64,000 bases of DNA from an uncultured Oscillospiraceae bacterium (lineage in GTDB: Bacteria > Bacillota > Clostridia > Oscillospirales > Oscillospiraceae), in contig CAJTYO010000007.1 in NCBI GenBank assembly GCA_910584045.1, positions 1 to 64,000 of the forward strand, in the 5' to 3' direction. Positions 40,389-48,364 of the stretch are shown here, piece after piece (the first letter of the stretch is position 1; every line of letters begins with the position of its first letter). Under the pieces are notes generated by a model that worked only from the letters and a program-made list of their open reading frames with translations, was not told where the DNA came from and ran no database searches. Made by a program: the position numbers and the translations under genes.

Positions 40389-40417
40389 AGTATACTACAT
40401 TTTTCCCGGCGGAACAA
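40389..40417 (-). promoter_or_regulatory. Promoter of the polysaccharide deacetylase gene
   Basis: Minus-strand TTGTTC (40412-40417), 17-base spacer and TATACT (40389-40394). Confidence 0.5.
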
Positions 40418-40654
40418 GACAGGCCGACGGATAGAAGCGTAAAAAATACTGCCGAAAATGGAAGAAATTTAAAATCGGTGCATCTCACAAATCTTACCGT
40501 CCTGCCTGCGGGCTTTTTGTCATTGCTGCGCCTGCGCTATGTGGGGCCGCCAAAGGGAAATGGGTTTGTCCTTGAATTGAAGACAAATCCTTGTACAGGG
40601 GGAGCGCTGGGAAAAGCCGGAGAAATTTTTAGCCCCGCCGCAAAAACTTTCTGC
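40418..40654. other. Gene-free stretch upstream of the T-box promoter
   Basis: About 240 bases without a plausible gene; an AT-rich segment near 40455-40490 has imperfect dyad symmetry (GCCGA/TCGGT). No further feature recognised. Confidence 0.4.
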
Positions 40655-40683
40655 TTGACAAACAAACCATATGGCTGTAAGAT
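40655..40683 (+). promoter_or_regulatory. Promoter of the asnB transcript
   Basis: Perfect TTGACA (40655-40660), 17-base spacer and TAAGAT (40678-40683), 20 bases before the start of the T-box leader fold. Confidence 0.75.
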
Positions 40684-40702
40684 ACGCCCATCTTAAACAA
40701 AG

Positions 40703-40985
40703 CCAGCGGCGATGATGGAGAGAAGTAGCCAGGAACAAAACCTTCAGTGAGCGGGGAGCAGTGGGAACCCCGCGGCGGACTCCTCGTGAATAACACTCCG
40801 TAGCCTCAACCCGAACGGCCGGCGGTCCAGTAGGGAAGACGGGAACGGCCCGTTACAGCCGTCAGGCTTACAGAGACCGGCTCCCCGGCCTCCCGAGCTG
40901 AAGTGACCGCAGCAGCGGTAAGTTAGGTGGCACCACGGATTCCGGCGATTCGTCCTAAAATTTTTATTTTAGAGACGCCGGTTCA
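40703..40985 (+). promoter_or_regulatory. T-box leader, tRNA-Asn specific
   Basis: RNA leader that senses uncharged tRNA. It begins with the Stem I signature GCGATGATGGAGAGAAGTAG (near 40707), has the apical-loop type region around 40741-40780, then GTGAAT followed by the specifier AAC at 40792-40794 (Asn codon). The conserved T-box sequence AGGTGGCACCACGG lies at 40925-40938; its UGGC (40928-40931) would pair with a tRNA 3' end GCCA, i.e. discriminator G73 as in tRNA-Asn. A CGTCC followed by a U-rich run (40951-40970) forms the decision region. Specifier, discriminator and downstream asparagine synthetase agree with each other. Confidence 0.88.
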
Positions 40986-41001
40986 TTCGGAGGTGCTTTT
41001 T

Positions 41002-42585
41002 ATGTGTTCAATCATGGGTTATACGGGCAGGGATATTCTCTTGCCGGAGCTAGAGCGGGCTTTTGCCGCTACCAAATGCCGGGGGCCTGACGACAGCCGG
41101 ACGCTGGCGCTCCCCTCCGGGGCACTGCTGTTCCACCGTCTAACCATCATGGGAGTCCACCCAGAGGGGATGCAGCCCTTCGCCGCACCCGATGGCAGCG
41201 CCGTGGTGTGTAACGGGGAGCTGTACGGTTTCCGAAAGCTGAAACGGGAGCTGGAGGCCCGGGGGCACGTCTTTGCCGGCGGGTCCGACTGTGAGCTGCT
41301 GCTGCCGCTGTGGCGGGAGCGGGGGACGGCGATGTTCGGTGAGCTGGACGCGGAATTCGCCATGGTGCTGTACGACGGGCCGTCGGACAGTTTTGTGGCC
41401 GCCCGGGACCCCATCGGCATCCGGCCTTTGTACTACGGGTACAGCGGGAGCGGGTGTATTCTCTTCGCCAGCGAGCCCCGGAGCCTGCTGGGACTGACGG
41501 ACAGGATCGTGCCCTTCCCCCCTGGGCACTACTACAAGGACGGGCAGTTTATCCGCTACCGGGATATGGCGAAGGTGGAGAAAGTCTGTGAGGACGATCT
41601 GGAGACGGTGTGCACCAACATTCGTAAGAAGCTGATCTTGGGCGTGGAGAAGCGTCTGGACGCAGACGTGCCAGTGGGGTTCCTCCTCTCCGGTGGGCTG
41701 GATAGCTCCCTGGTGTGCGCCATTGCGGCCCAGCTGTTGGGGCGGCCCATCAAGACCTACGCCGTGGGCATGAGCACTGATGCCATCGACCTCAAGTACG
41801 CCCGTCAGGCGGCGGACTATATCGGCAGCGACCACCACGAAATTTATATTACAGAGCGGGATGTACTGGACACGCTGGACGAATTGATTTATACTTTAGG
41901 TACCTATGACATCACCACCATCCGGGCCAGCATGGGGATGTACCTGCTGTGCCGTGCCATCCATGAGCAGGGGGAGGTGCGGGTGCTGCTGACCGGGGAG
42001 ATCAGCGACGAGCTGTTCGGCTATAAGTACACCGACTTCGCCCCCTCGCCCCAGGCATTCCAGGCCGAGAGCGAGAAACGGGTCCGAGAGCTCCACATGT
42101 ATGACGTTCTCCGGGCAGACCGGTGCATCTCCGCCAACAGCCTGGAGGCCCGGGTGCCATTTGGGGACCTGGATTTTGTACAGTACGTAATGAGCATCAA
42201 ACCGGCGATGAAGGTCAACGTCTACGGTAAGGGCAAGTATCTGCTGCGCCGCGCCTTTGAGGGAGACTATCTGCCCCCGGTCATCCTCCAGCGGGAGAAA
42301 GCGGCGTTCTCTGACGCGGTGGGGCACAGCCTGGCGGACAACCTGAAGGCCTGTGCCGGGAGGACTTACGGGAATGGCTGGGAGGCAATCGCGGAGAAGT
42401 ACGCCTACCATGCCAGACCCTTTACCAAAGAGTCCCTGCTGTACCGGGAGATTTTTGAAAAGCACTACCCCGGTCAGGCGGAGATGGTGGCGGATTTCTG
42501 GATGCCTAACCGGGCATGGGCGGGCTGCGACGTGAGAGATCCCAGCGCCCGGGTGCTGAGCAACTACGGCGCGTCGGGGGAGTAG
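41002..42585 (+). CDS. asnB: Asparagine synthase (glutamine-hydrolysing)
   Basis: 527-residue two-domain enzyme making asparagine from aspartate with glutamine nitrogen and ATP. The glutaminase domain begins MCSIMGYTG with Cys2 as nucleophile (after Met removal), and CNGELYGFRKLKREL and SDCELLLPL follow. The synthetase domain has the PP-loop FLLSGGLDSSLVCAIAA near 232 and TGEISDELFGYKY. ATG 41002 is fixed by the required Cys2 and by TCGGAGGTG upstream; the frame is open further 5' but that is T-box leader. Transcription is governed by the tRNA-Asn leader; glnN follows after 68 bases without a clear terminator. Confidence 0.95.
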   Translation: MCSIMGYTGRDILLPELERAFAATKCRGPDDSRTLALPSGALLFHRLTIMGVHPEGMQPFAAPDGSAVVCNGELYGFRKLKRELEARGHVFAGGSDCELLLPLWRERGTAMFGELDAEFAMVLYDGPSDSFVAARDPIGIRPLYYGYSGSGCILFASEPRSLLGLTDRIVPFPPGHYYKDGQFIRYRDMAKVEKVCEDDLETVCTNIRKKLILGVEKRLDADVPVGFLLSGGLDSSLVCAIAAQLLGRPIKTYAVGMSTDAIDLKYARQAADYIGSDHHEIYITERDVLDTLDELIYTLGTYDITTIRASMGMYLLCRAIHEQGEVRVLLTGEISDELFGYKYTDFAPSPQAFQAESEKRVRELHMYDVLRADRCISANSLEARVPFGDLDFVQYVMSIKPAMKVNVYGKGKYLLRRAFEGDYLPPVILQREKAAFSDAVGHSLADNLKACAGRTYGNGWEAIAEKYAYHARPFTKESLLYREIFEKHYPGQAEMVADFWMPNRAWAGCDVRDPSARVLSNYGASGE

Positions 42586-42653
42586 GCCCCTAACCGCGTT
42601 CCCCTATGGCAATTCACCTGCGGCGCACACCGCCGCTCTCAGAAAGGAGCTTT

Positions 42654-44753
42654 ATGATGGGTAAGGAAAAAGTAACGGAACTGTTCGGCAGCATGGTGTT
42701 CAATGAAAACGTGATGAAACAGCGCCTTTCCGCCACCTGTTACCGGGCGTGGAAAAAGTGCGTGAACGAGGGCACGCCCCTCTCCCTGGAGACCGCCCAC
42801 GAGATGGCGGCAGAGATGAAAAACTGGGCTATGGACCGCGGGGCCACCCACTACACCCACTGGTTCCAGCCTATGACCGGCGTCACTGCCGAGAAACACG
42901 ACAGCTTCATCACCCCCGAGAGCCCCAGCCAGGTGCTCATGGGCTTCTCCGGCAAGGAGCTTGTCCGGGGGGAGCCGGACGCCTCCTCCTTCCCCTCCGG
43001 GGGCCTGCGGGCCACCTTCGAGGCCCGGGGCTACACCGCCTGGGACCCCACTGCCTTTGCCTTTATTAAGGACGGCAGCCTCTGCATCCCCACCATTTTT
43101 TGTTCCTACAGCGGGCAGTCCCTGGACAAGAAGACTCCCCTGATGCGCTCTATGGATGAGCTCAGCCGTCAGGCGCTGCGGGTGCTGAAGCTGTTCGGTG
43201 ACACGGACGTGAAGAAGGTCATCAGCCAGGTGGGCGCGGAGCAGGAGTATTTCCTGATCGACAAGGACGTGTGCAACCAGCGGGAGGACCTGATCCTAAC
43301 CGGACGGACGCTCTTCGGGGCCAAGCCCCCCAAGGGGCAGGAGCTGGAGGACCACTACTTCGGTACTATCAAGCCCCGGGTGGCCGCCTATATGCGGGAG
43401 CTGGACGAGGAGCTGTGGAAGCTGGGCATCCTGGCCAAGACCAAACACAACGAGGTGGCCCCCGCCCAGCACGAGCTGGCCCCCATCTATGCGGACGCCA
43501 ACACCGCCTGCGACCACAACCAGCTCACCATGGAGATTATGAAGAAAGTGGCGGGGCGGCACAATATGGTCTGCCTTCTCCATGAGAAGCCCTTTGCCGG
43601 GGTCAATGGTTCCGGCAAACACGACAACTGGTCCCTCTCCACCGACACGGGGCACAACCTCTTCAAGCCAGGCTCTACTCCCAGCCAAAACGCCCGATTT
43701 CTGCTGTTTCTTGCGGCGTTCATCAAAGGTGTGGACGAGTATCAGGACCTGCTGCGCTGCTCGGTGGCCAACCCGGGCAATGACCACCGTCTGGGAGCCC
43801 AGGAGGCCCCTCCGTCCGTTATCTCCGTATTCCTGGGCGACGAGCTGACCGCCATTGTGGACGCCATCATCCACGGAACCAAATACGTGGACCAGCGGAT
43901 GAAGAGCATCTCCATTGGCGTGGACGCGCTCCCCCCCATCCCCCAGGACACCACCGACCGCAACCGCACCTCCCCCCTGGCCTTCACCGGCAACAAGTTT
44001 GAGTTCCGTATGTTGGGCTCCAGCCAATCCATCACCGGGCCCAACGTGGCGTTGAACACCATCATGGCCGAGGAGCTCAGCCAGTTCGCCGACGAGTTGG
44101 AGGGGGCTTCCGACTTTAATACCGCCCTTCACGACCTGGTCCAGCGGGCCTTCATCGAACACCAGCGGATTATCTTCAACGGCAACGGCTACGAGGAGGC
44201 CTGGGTGGACGAGGCCAAGAAACGGGGCCTGAGCAACCTGACCTGTACCGCCGACGCGCTGAAGACCTATGTTCAGCCCAAGCATGTGGAACTCTTCAGC
44301 AAGCACCACGTCTTCACCGAGGAGGAGCTGCGGGCCCGGAATGAGATCCACCTGGAGAACTACTGCGAGGTGGTAGGTATTGAAGCCCGCACCATGATCG
44401 ACATGGTCAAGCGGAGCATCTTCCCCGCCGTATGCGCCTTCTCCGGAGCCACCGCCTCCGGGGTAGCGGCCAAGAAGGCCGTGCTGGCGGACTTGGACTG
44501 CACCGACGAGGAGGAGCTCCTGCGCCACCTCAGCAGTTTGTCCGCTGAGATGATGCGGCAGTGCAGGGCGTTGGAGGAGGCCATGGCTGCATCCAAGGGC
44601 AAGGATGCCTACGAGGCCGCACGGTATTACCGCTACACCGTGTTCGACCTCATGGGGAAGCTCCGCGCCGCCGTGGACGAGCTGGAAACCATTACCGCCC
44701 GGGAGGCGTGGCCCTATCCCAGTTACACCGAGCTGCTGTTTTCCGTGAAATAA
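42654..44753 (+). CDS. glnN: Glutamine synthetase type III
   Basis: 699-residue glutamine synthetase of the large GSIII class, common in Bacteroides and Clostridia; it makes glutamine from glutamate, ammonia and ATP. Seen: THWFQPMTGVTAEKHDSF near 75, the glutamate/metal-site region GAEQEYFLIDKDVCNQRED, KTKHNEVAPAQHELAPIY, NGSGKHDNWSLSTDTG and NRTSPLAFTGNKFEFRMLGSS. ATG 42654 has AAAGGAG seven bases upstream; an ATG directly after it (42657) is possible. Lying after asnB, it could supply the glutamine that AsnB consumes, within the same tRNA-Asn-controlled transcript. Confidence 0.95.
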   Translation: MMGKEKVTELFGSMVFNENVMKQRLSATCYRAWKKCVNEGTPLSLETAHEMAAEMKNWAMDRGATHYTHWFQPMTGVTAEKHDSFITPESPSQVLMGFSGKELVRGEPDASSFPSGGLRATFEARGYTAWDPTAFAFIKDGSLCIPTIFCSYSGQSLDKKTPLMRSMDELSRQALRVLKLFGDTDVKKVISQVGAEQEYFLIDKDVCNQREDLILTGRTLFGAKPPKGQELEDHYFGTIKPRVAAYMRELDEELWKLGILAKTKHNEVAPAQHELAPIYADANTACDHNQLTMEIMKKVAGRHNMVCLLHEKPFAGVNGSGKHDNWSLSTDTGHNLFKPGSTPSQNARFLLFLAAFIKGVDEYQDLLRCSVANPGNDHRLGAQEAPPSVISVFLGDELTAIVDAIIHGTKYVDQRMKSISIGVDALPPIPQDTTDRNRTSPLAFTGNKFEFRMLGSSQSITGPNVALNTIMAEELSQFADELEGASDFNTALHDLVQRAFIEHQRIIFNGNGYEEAWVDEAKKRGLSNLTCTADALKTYVQPKHVELFSKHHVFTEEELRARNEIHLENYCEVVGIEARTMIDMVKRSIFPAVCAFSGATASGVAAKKAVLADLDCTDEEELLRHLSSLSAEMMRQCRALEEAMAASKGKDAYEAARYYRYTVFDLMGKLRAAVDELETITAREAWPYPSYTELLFSVK

Positions 44754-44815
44754 ACACCGGTTCGGCGGTATTTGCGTCGAAAAAGCACTTTGCATGTCAC
44801 ATCCAGACCAGCCCA

Positions 44816-44851
44816 TTTCTATATCGTAATCAAACGAACACGATATAGAAA
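44816..44851. terminator. AT-rich inverted repeat after glnN
   Basis: Perfect 12-bp arms TTTCTATATCGT / ACGATATAGAAA with a 12-base loop, 62 bases after the glnN stop. It may terminate the asnB-glnN transcript or be a binding site; there is no T-run on the plus strand. Confidence 0.45.
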
Positions 44852-45161
44852 AATGACTTGTGCAAAAAGTAAAACCGTTGTGACACAAGCCCTGCCCGTA
44901 TAAGGACGACAACCAAATAATCGTTTCTCTCCATTGTATCTTGTGATTATTTTTGTGTATGTTTTGCGTGTATCTTTTTATCCACACAAGGTTGGAAAAT
45001 GCGCTGCCTCTATCAGCTTTTTGAACAGGTGAGCATACAAAAGCAATTCGTACAGCTTCTTTTCGTCTGACTCTGCGGAGGGGAGCCTCTATAGAATGCT
45101 GGTTCAGGATCGTTGTCACATCAGTTTTGCGATTTGCATTCCGGCAATGCCAACAATAGGG
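44852..45161. other. Gene-free stretch upstream of the hybrid kinase
   Basis: About 310 bases, more AT-rich than the genes around it, with no supported gene, tRNA or known RNA fold. Confidence 0.4.
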
Positions 45162-45190
45162 GTGACAAACGCCTGATTTTGTGGTAAACT
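45162..45190 (+). promoter_or_regulatory. Promoter of the hybrid histidine kinase
   Basis: GTGACA (45162-45167), 17-base spacer and TAAACT (45185-45190) preceded by TGG, about 30 bases before the start codon. Confidence 0.5.
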
Positions 45191-45221
45191 AAATGACCAA
45201 GAGAGGAGGCGGCGGAAATCG

Positions 45222-47414
45222 ATGGGCCGAGATCACCCAGTTATTGAGCACATTCTGGCATTGATGGAGCTTTTCCCAACCCCGGAGGCGGCGGTTGCGT
45301 GCCTTTCCTCCGGCGTCGCGCCGGAGCAGGAAGAACTGCGGGCCGCCTATGAGATCATTGATTTTATGGAAGAAGTGCCCGGCGGCTTTCTCATTTACCG
45401 CGCAGACGGCGGTGAGGAGATTCTGTACGCTAATCGGGGTCTGCTGCAAATTTTTCTGTGTGAAACCCTGGCCGAATTCCGAGAGATGACCGGCGGCTCT
45501 TTCCGGGGGATAGTACATCCGGAGGATCTGGAGCAGGTGGAAGAGAGTATCCTCCGGCAGATTACCTCCAGCCGGTTTGATCTGGACTATGTGGAATATC
45601 GGGTTATCCGCCGGGATGGGGCTGTTCGGTGGATTGAGGACTACGGTCATTTCGTCAGCAGCCCCACGGTGGGCGATATCTTCTATGTATTCCTGGTGGA
45701 CGCAACGGAAAAGAAGGAGCAGCAGCTGCGGGACCAGGAGAGCCGCGAGCAGAAAATGCAAAATCTGGTGGCGGCCTTCGACCAAGAGAAGCGAAATACC
45801 GACCGGGAGCGGGTACAGCAGCTGGAGGTGATCGAGGGCCTGGGCGGCAGCTACGATTCCATTTTCTATGTAGATATAGAATCCGATGTGATCCAGCCTT
45901 ATCGCCTCAGCAGCCGAATGGAACGGTTTTTCGACAGCTCCGGCAGGCCCGTTCCCTACACCGAATGTATAGCGCAGTACGTCCGGGACTGGGTCCATCC
46001 GGAGGACCAGGGGCTGGTGATACGGGAAACCACGCTGCCTAATATCCGGCGTGGACTGGAGGAGGACGGAGCTTACTGTCTCAACTACCGGGTCGTAGAC
46101 GGGGGAGAGGTGCAGTATCTGCAGATTCGCTTCATCAATGTGGGCCGGGCGGAGAAGGTCTGCCAGCTGGTGCTCGGCTGCCGCAGGGTTGATGAGGAGC
46201 TGCGGCAGGAACGGGAGCAAAAGCGCCTGCTGGAGGAAGCTCTGCAAAACGCAAATCTATCCATCGTAGCGAAAAATAGTTTCCTATCTAATATGTCCCA
46301 TGACATGCGCACCCCGCTGAACGCTATTTTCGGATTTACCGCCCTAGCTCGGAGCAATCTGACTGACCCGTCGGCAACGGCGGGCTATCTGGACCGGATC
46401 GAGTCCGCCAGCCGGCAGCTGCTGGATATGATCGATAAGGTGCTTAAACTGTCCTGGACGGATTCCAACGAGGCAAAGGCAGAGGAGAGCCCCTGTGAGC
46501 TGGGTGCGATTCTGACGGAGGTATACGACTTTCTCCTGCCCCAGGCGCAGGAGAAGAATATTCAATTCACACTGGACTGCTCCCAGGTCCGCCATGACGC
46601 AATTTATGGAGACAAGGAAAAGCTGAACCAGCTGGTGATGTATCTGGCCAACAACGCGGTAACCTATACCCAGCCAGGCGGCAGCGTGTCCATTGCCGCT
46701 GCGGAGCGGGAGGAGTTGTCCAGAACCTCCTCGGTCTATCAAATCGTTGTGCGCGATAATGGTGTGGGAATCAGCGAGGAGTTCCTCAAGCAAATTTTTG
46801 AACCCTTTACCCGGGAACGGAATACAACCCTCAGCGGGGTCCATGGCGCCGGGTTGGGGCTGGCTATCGCCAAAAATCTGGCGGATCTGCTGGGCGGCGC
46901 GATTGAAGTAACCAGTGCGGTGGGAGAGGGCAGCGTCTTTACGGTCACACTGCGCCTGCGCTTCCGTCTGGGAGCGGAGAACGCCAGAAGAGAGGTGGAG
47001 GCAGATGAGGTAACCGGTCTCCGTCTGCTGCTGGTGGAGGATAATGAGATCAATCAGGAAATTGAGACGGAGATTTTGGCTGGTCAGGGTTTTGTTGTTG
47101 ACACAGCTTTTGACGGCGCCGCTGCCTTAGAGAAGGTACGCGCCGCCGCCCCCGGTGCATACGATCTGATCTTGATGGATATCCAAATGCCCGTAATGGA
47201 CGGGTGGGAGGCTACCCGGGCGATCAGGGCTCTGCCGGATACCGGCAAGGCAAGCATTCCCATTATAGCTCTGTCGGCCAATGTGTTTGACAGTGATATT
47301 CAAAAATCTCTGGACGCAGGGATGGACGCCCATTTGGCCAAGCCTATTGATATTCCGGTTTTACTTTGGACTATACGAAAGAGCGTTCTTTCCAGGAGAC
47401 AGACGAAGTCGTAA
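45222..47414 (+). CDS. Hybrid sensor histidine kinase with PAS domains and receiver
   Basis: 730-residue soluble sensor. Two PAS-like segments (about 55-165 with REMTGGSFRGIVHPEDLEQV, and about 205-335 with YVRDWVHPEDQGLVIRET) precede a HisKA helix with the phosphoacceptor His360 in NMSHDMRTPLNAI. The HATPase_c domain shows an N box (QLVMYLANNAVTYT), VRDNGVGISEEF and GAGLGLAIAKNL. The C-terminal receiver begins LLLVEDNEINQEIETEILAG, with phosphoacceptor Asp653 in LILMDIQMPVMDG. No membrane segment, so it senses a cytoplasmic cue. No separate response regulator or Hpt protein is nearby. GGAGG lies about 12 bases before ATG 45222. Confidence 0.92.
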   Translation: MGRDHPVIEHILALMELFPTPEAAVACLSSGVAPEQEELRAAYEIIDFMEEVPGGFLIYRADGGEEILYANRGLLQIFLCETLAEFREMTGGSFRGIVHPEDLEQVEESILRQITSSRFDLDYVEYRVIRRDGAVRWIEDYGHFVSSPTVGDIFYVFLVDATEKKEQQLRDQESREQKMQNLVAAFDQEKRNTDRERVQQLEVIEGLGGSYDSIFYVDIESDVIQPYRLSSRMERFFDSSGRPVPYTECIAQYVRDWVHPEDQGLVIRETTLPNIRRGLEEDGAYCLNYRVVDGGEVQYLQIRFINVGRAEKVCQLVLGCRRVDEELRQEREQKRLLEEALQNANLSIVAKNSFLSNMSHDMRTPLNAIFGFTALARSNLTDPSATAGYLDRIESASRQLLDMIDKVLKLSWTDSNEAKAEESPCELGAILTEVYDFLLPQAQEKNIQFTLDCSQVRHDAIYGDKEKLNQLVMYLANNAVTYTQPGGSVSIAAAEREELSRTSSVYQIVVRDNGVGISEEFLKQIFEPFTRERNTTLSGVHGAGLGLAIAKNLADLLGGAIEVTSAVGEGSVFTVTLRLRFRLGAENARREVEADEVTGLRLLLVEDNEINQEIETEILAGQGFVVDTAFDGAAALEKVRAAAPGAYDLILMDIQMPVMDGWEATRAIRALPDTGKASIPIIALSANVFDSDIQKSLDAGMDAHLAKPIDIPVLLWTIRKSVLSRRQTKS

Positions 47415-47445
47415 ATCCAGTAAAAAAGGTGTAAAGCAGTATATT

Positions 47446-47485
47446 AAAAATGCAAGAACGGTAACAACCGTTTCTTGCATTTTTT
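47446..47485 (+). terminator. Intrinsic terminator after the hybrid kinase
   Basis: AATGCAAGAA with CGG pairs with CCG and TTCTTGCATT, followed by a T-run, about 30 bases after the stop. Confidence 0.75.
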
Positions 47486-47497
47486 CAAAAATCGAGT

Positions 47498-47680
47498 CAA
47501 ACGGTATATGGCCCTTGGCAGTCTGTGTATGCCCGATTTACCAAATGGAGAGACAATTGTACTTTGGAAGCCATATTTCACGCATTGCCCTTCGTGGCCC
47601 GCGAGGGTGATGGCCCTGCGGAAGCTGTGGAACGCTTTAACGGAACGTTTCCTGCTTCCAAAATCAAAGACGGAATGTAA
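47498..47680 (+). pseudogene. Decayed IS5-family transposase fragment
   Basis: Reading from 47498, the translation contains GPWQSVYARFTKWRDNCTLE and AIFHAL, which matches the N-terminal segment of IS5-type transposases (the pattern PWxxVYxRFxxWxxxGxxExIFxxL). It lacks an upstream start, diverges after AIFHAL and stops at TAA 47678. No DDE catalytic residues or terminal inverted repeats are visible, so this is only a relic. Confidence 0.6.
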
Positions 47681-48030
47681 AACGAAAACATTTTTGACGC
47701 GGCAGCAATGGCCTTTCTGCTTGAACAAAGCATACCTGCATTTCTCGTCAACACTTGCGCCATCCCGCCTAAAAGTGTCTGGATGATTTTTAGCTGCTCT
47801 GCATTTGCGGCACGGATTCAAACCCTGTATTCACAACCATAGAACGCCATGTGGCCAGTCTTTTTCCCGCCATGTTGCGCCGCTTTCCCTTACAATCCTT
47901 CATCCCGGTAAGAAAATTTAACGCAAAGTGGCGGAAAAAGCTCCGTCGTTTGGGCGTTTTTACATTTTTTGAACAAGGCCAAGCTCCTTCTGCGGGATTG
48001 TGCGAGTAATGGCAGAAGTGGCGCGTCGGC
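47681..48030. other. Gene-free remnant region
   Basis: About 350 bases between the transposase fragment and the next promoter. Short frames on both strands lack ribosome binding sites and recognisable motifs. A tRNA T-arm-like string occurs near 47813-47827 on the minus strand, but no cloverleaf is seen. Confidence 0.4.
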
Positions 48031-48059
48031 TTGCTTTTTGCGGGGAAATCCTGTATAAT
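48031..48059 (+). promoter_or_regulatory. Promoter of the 48095-49648 gene pair
   Basis: TTGCTT (48031-48036), 17-base spacer and a perfect TATAAT (48054-48059), 35 bases before the start codon. Confidence 0.65.
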
Positions 48060-48094
48060 ATTCGGCAGTATCATGAGAATAAGGAGGTACGCCT

Positions 48095-48364
48095 ATGCAG
48101 ATCATTGTCATCAATGGGCCTGTGCGGGAGGAGGAAGTGAATGCCTGCATCCGCCGGATTACCAGAAAATACCCCGCCAGCGCCATTGAGAAACTGATAT
48201 TGGAGGTCTGCGGGGACTATGTGGACATACGATGTACGCTGTACCGCCGCAGAGAGCTGCGGAAAATGAGCGGCTACTGCATCAGTGAGCCCAGCACCTG
48301 GAACAGCGCCAAATGGGCGGAGCTTCAGGATACGCTGCCCAATCAGTTTGAGGAGGAATCCTGA
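48095..48364 (+). CDS. Small protein, NrdD-tail-like C-terminus, function unknown
   Basis: 89 residues. The first half (MQIIVINGPVREEEVNACIR, then EKLILEVCGDYVDIRCTLY) looks like a small alpha/beta fold. The end, MSGYCISEPSTWNSAKWAEL, faintly recalls the G-Y-x-x-x-x-x-x-W-N-x-x-K-x-x-E pattern near the C-terminus of anaerobic ribonucleotide reductases, but the catalytic features are absent, so I do not assign a function. A clear AAGGAGG precedes ATG 48095 and the next gene's GTG start abuts its stop, so it shares a transcript with the lipoprotein gene. Confidence 0.7.
   Translation: MQIIVINGPVREEEVNACIRRITRKYPASAIEKLILEVCGDYVDIRCTLYRRRELRKMSGYCISEPSTWNSAKWAELQDTLPNQFEEES

Noticed and set aside
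43296..45119. 607-codon minus-strand open frame antisense to glnN
   Set aside because: Val/Gly-rich shadow of the plus-strand glutamine synthetase; the other strand is a clear enzyme.
47811..47828. tRNA T-arm-like string (GGTTTGAATCC type) on the minus strand
   Set aside because: No acceptor, D-arm or anticodon arm could be folded around it and there is no CCA end; at most a relic of an integration site.
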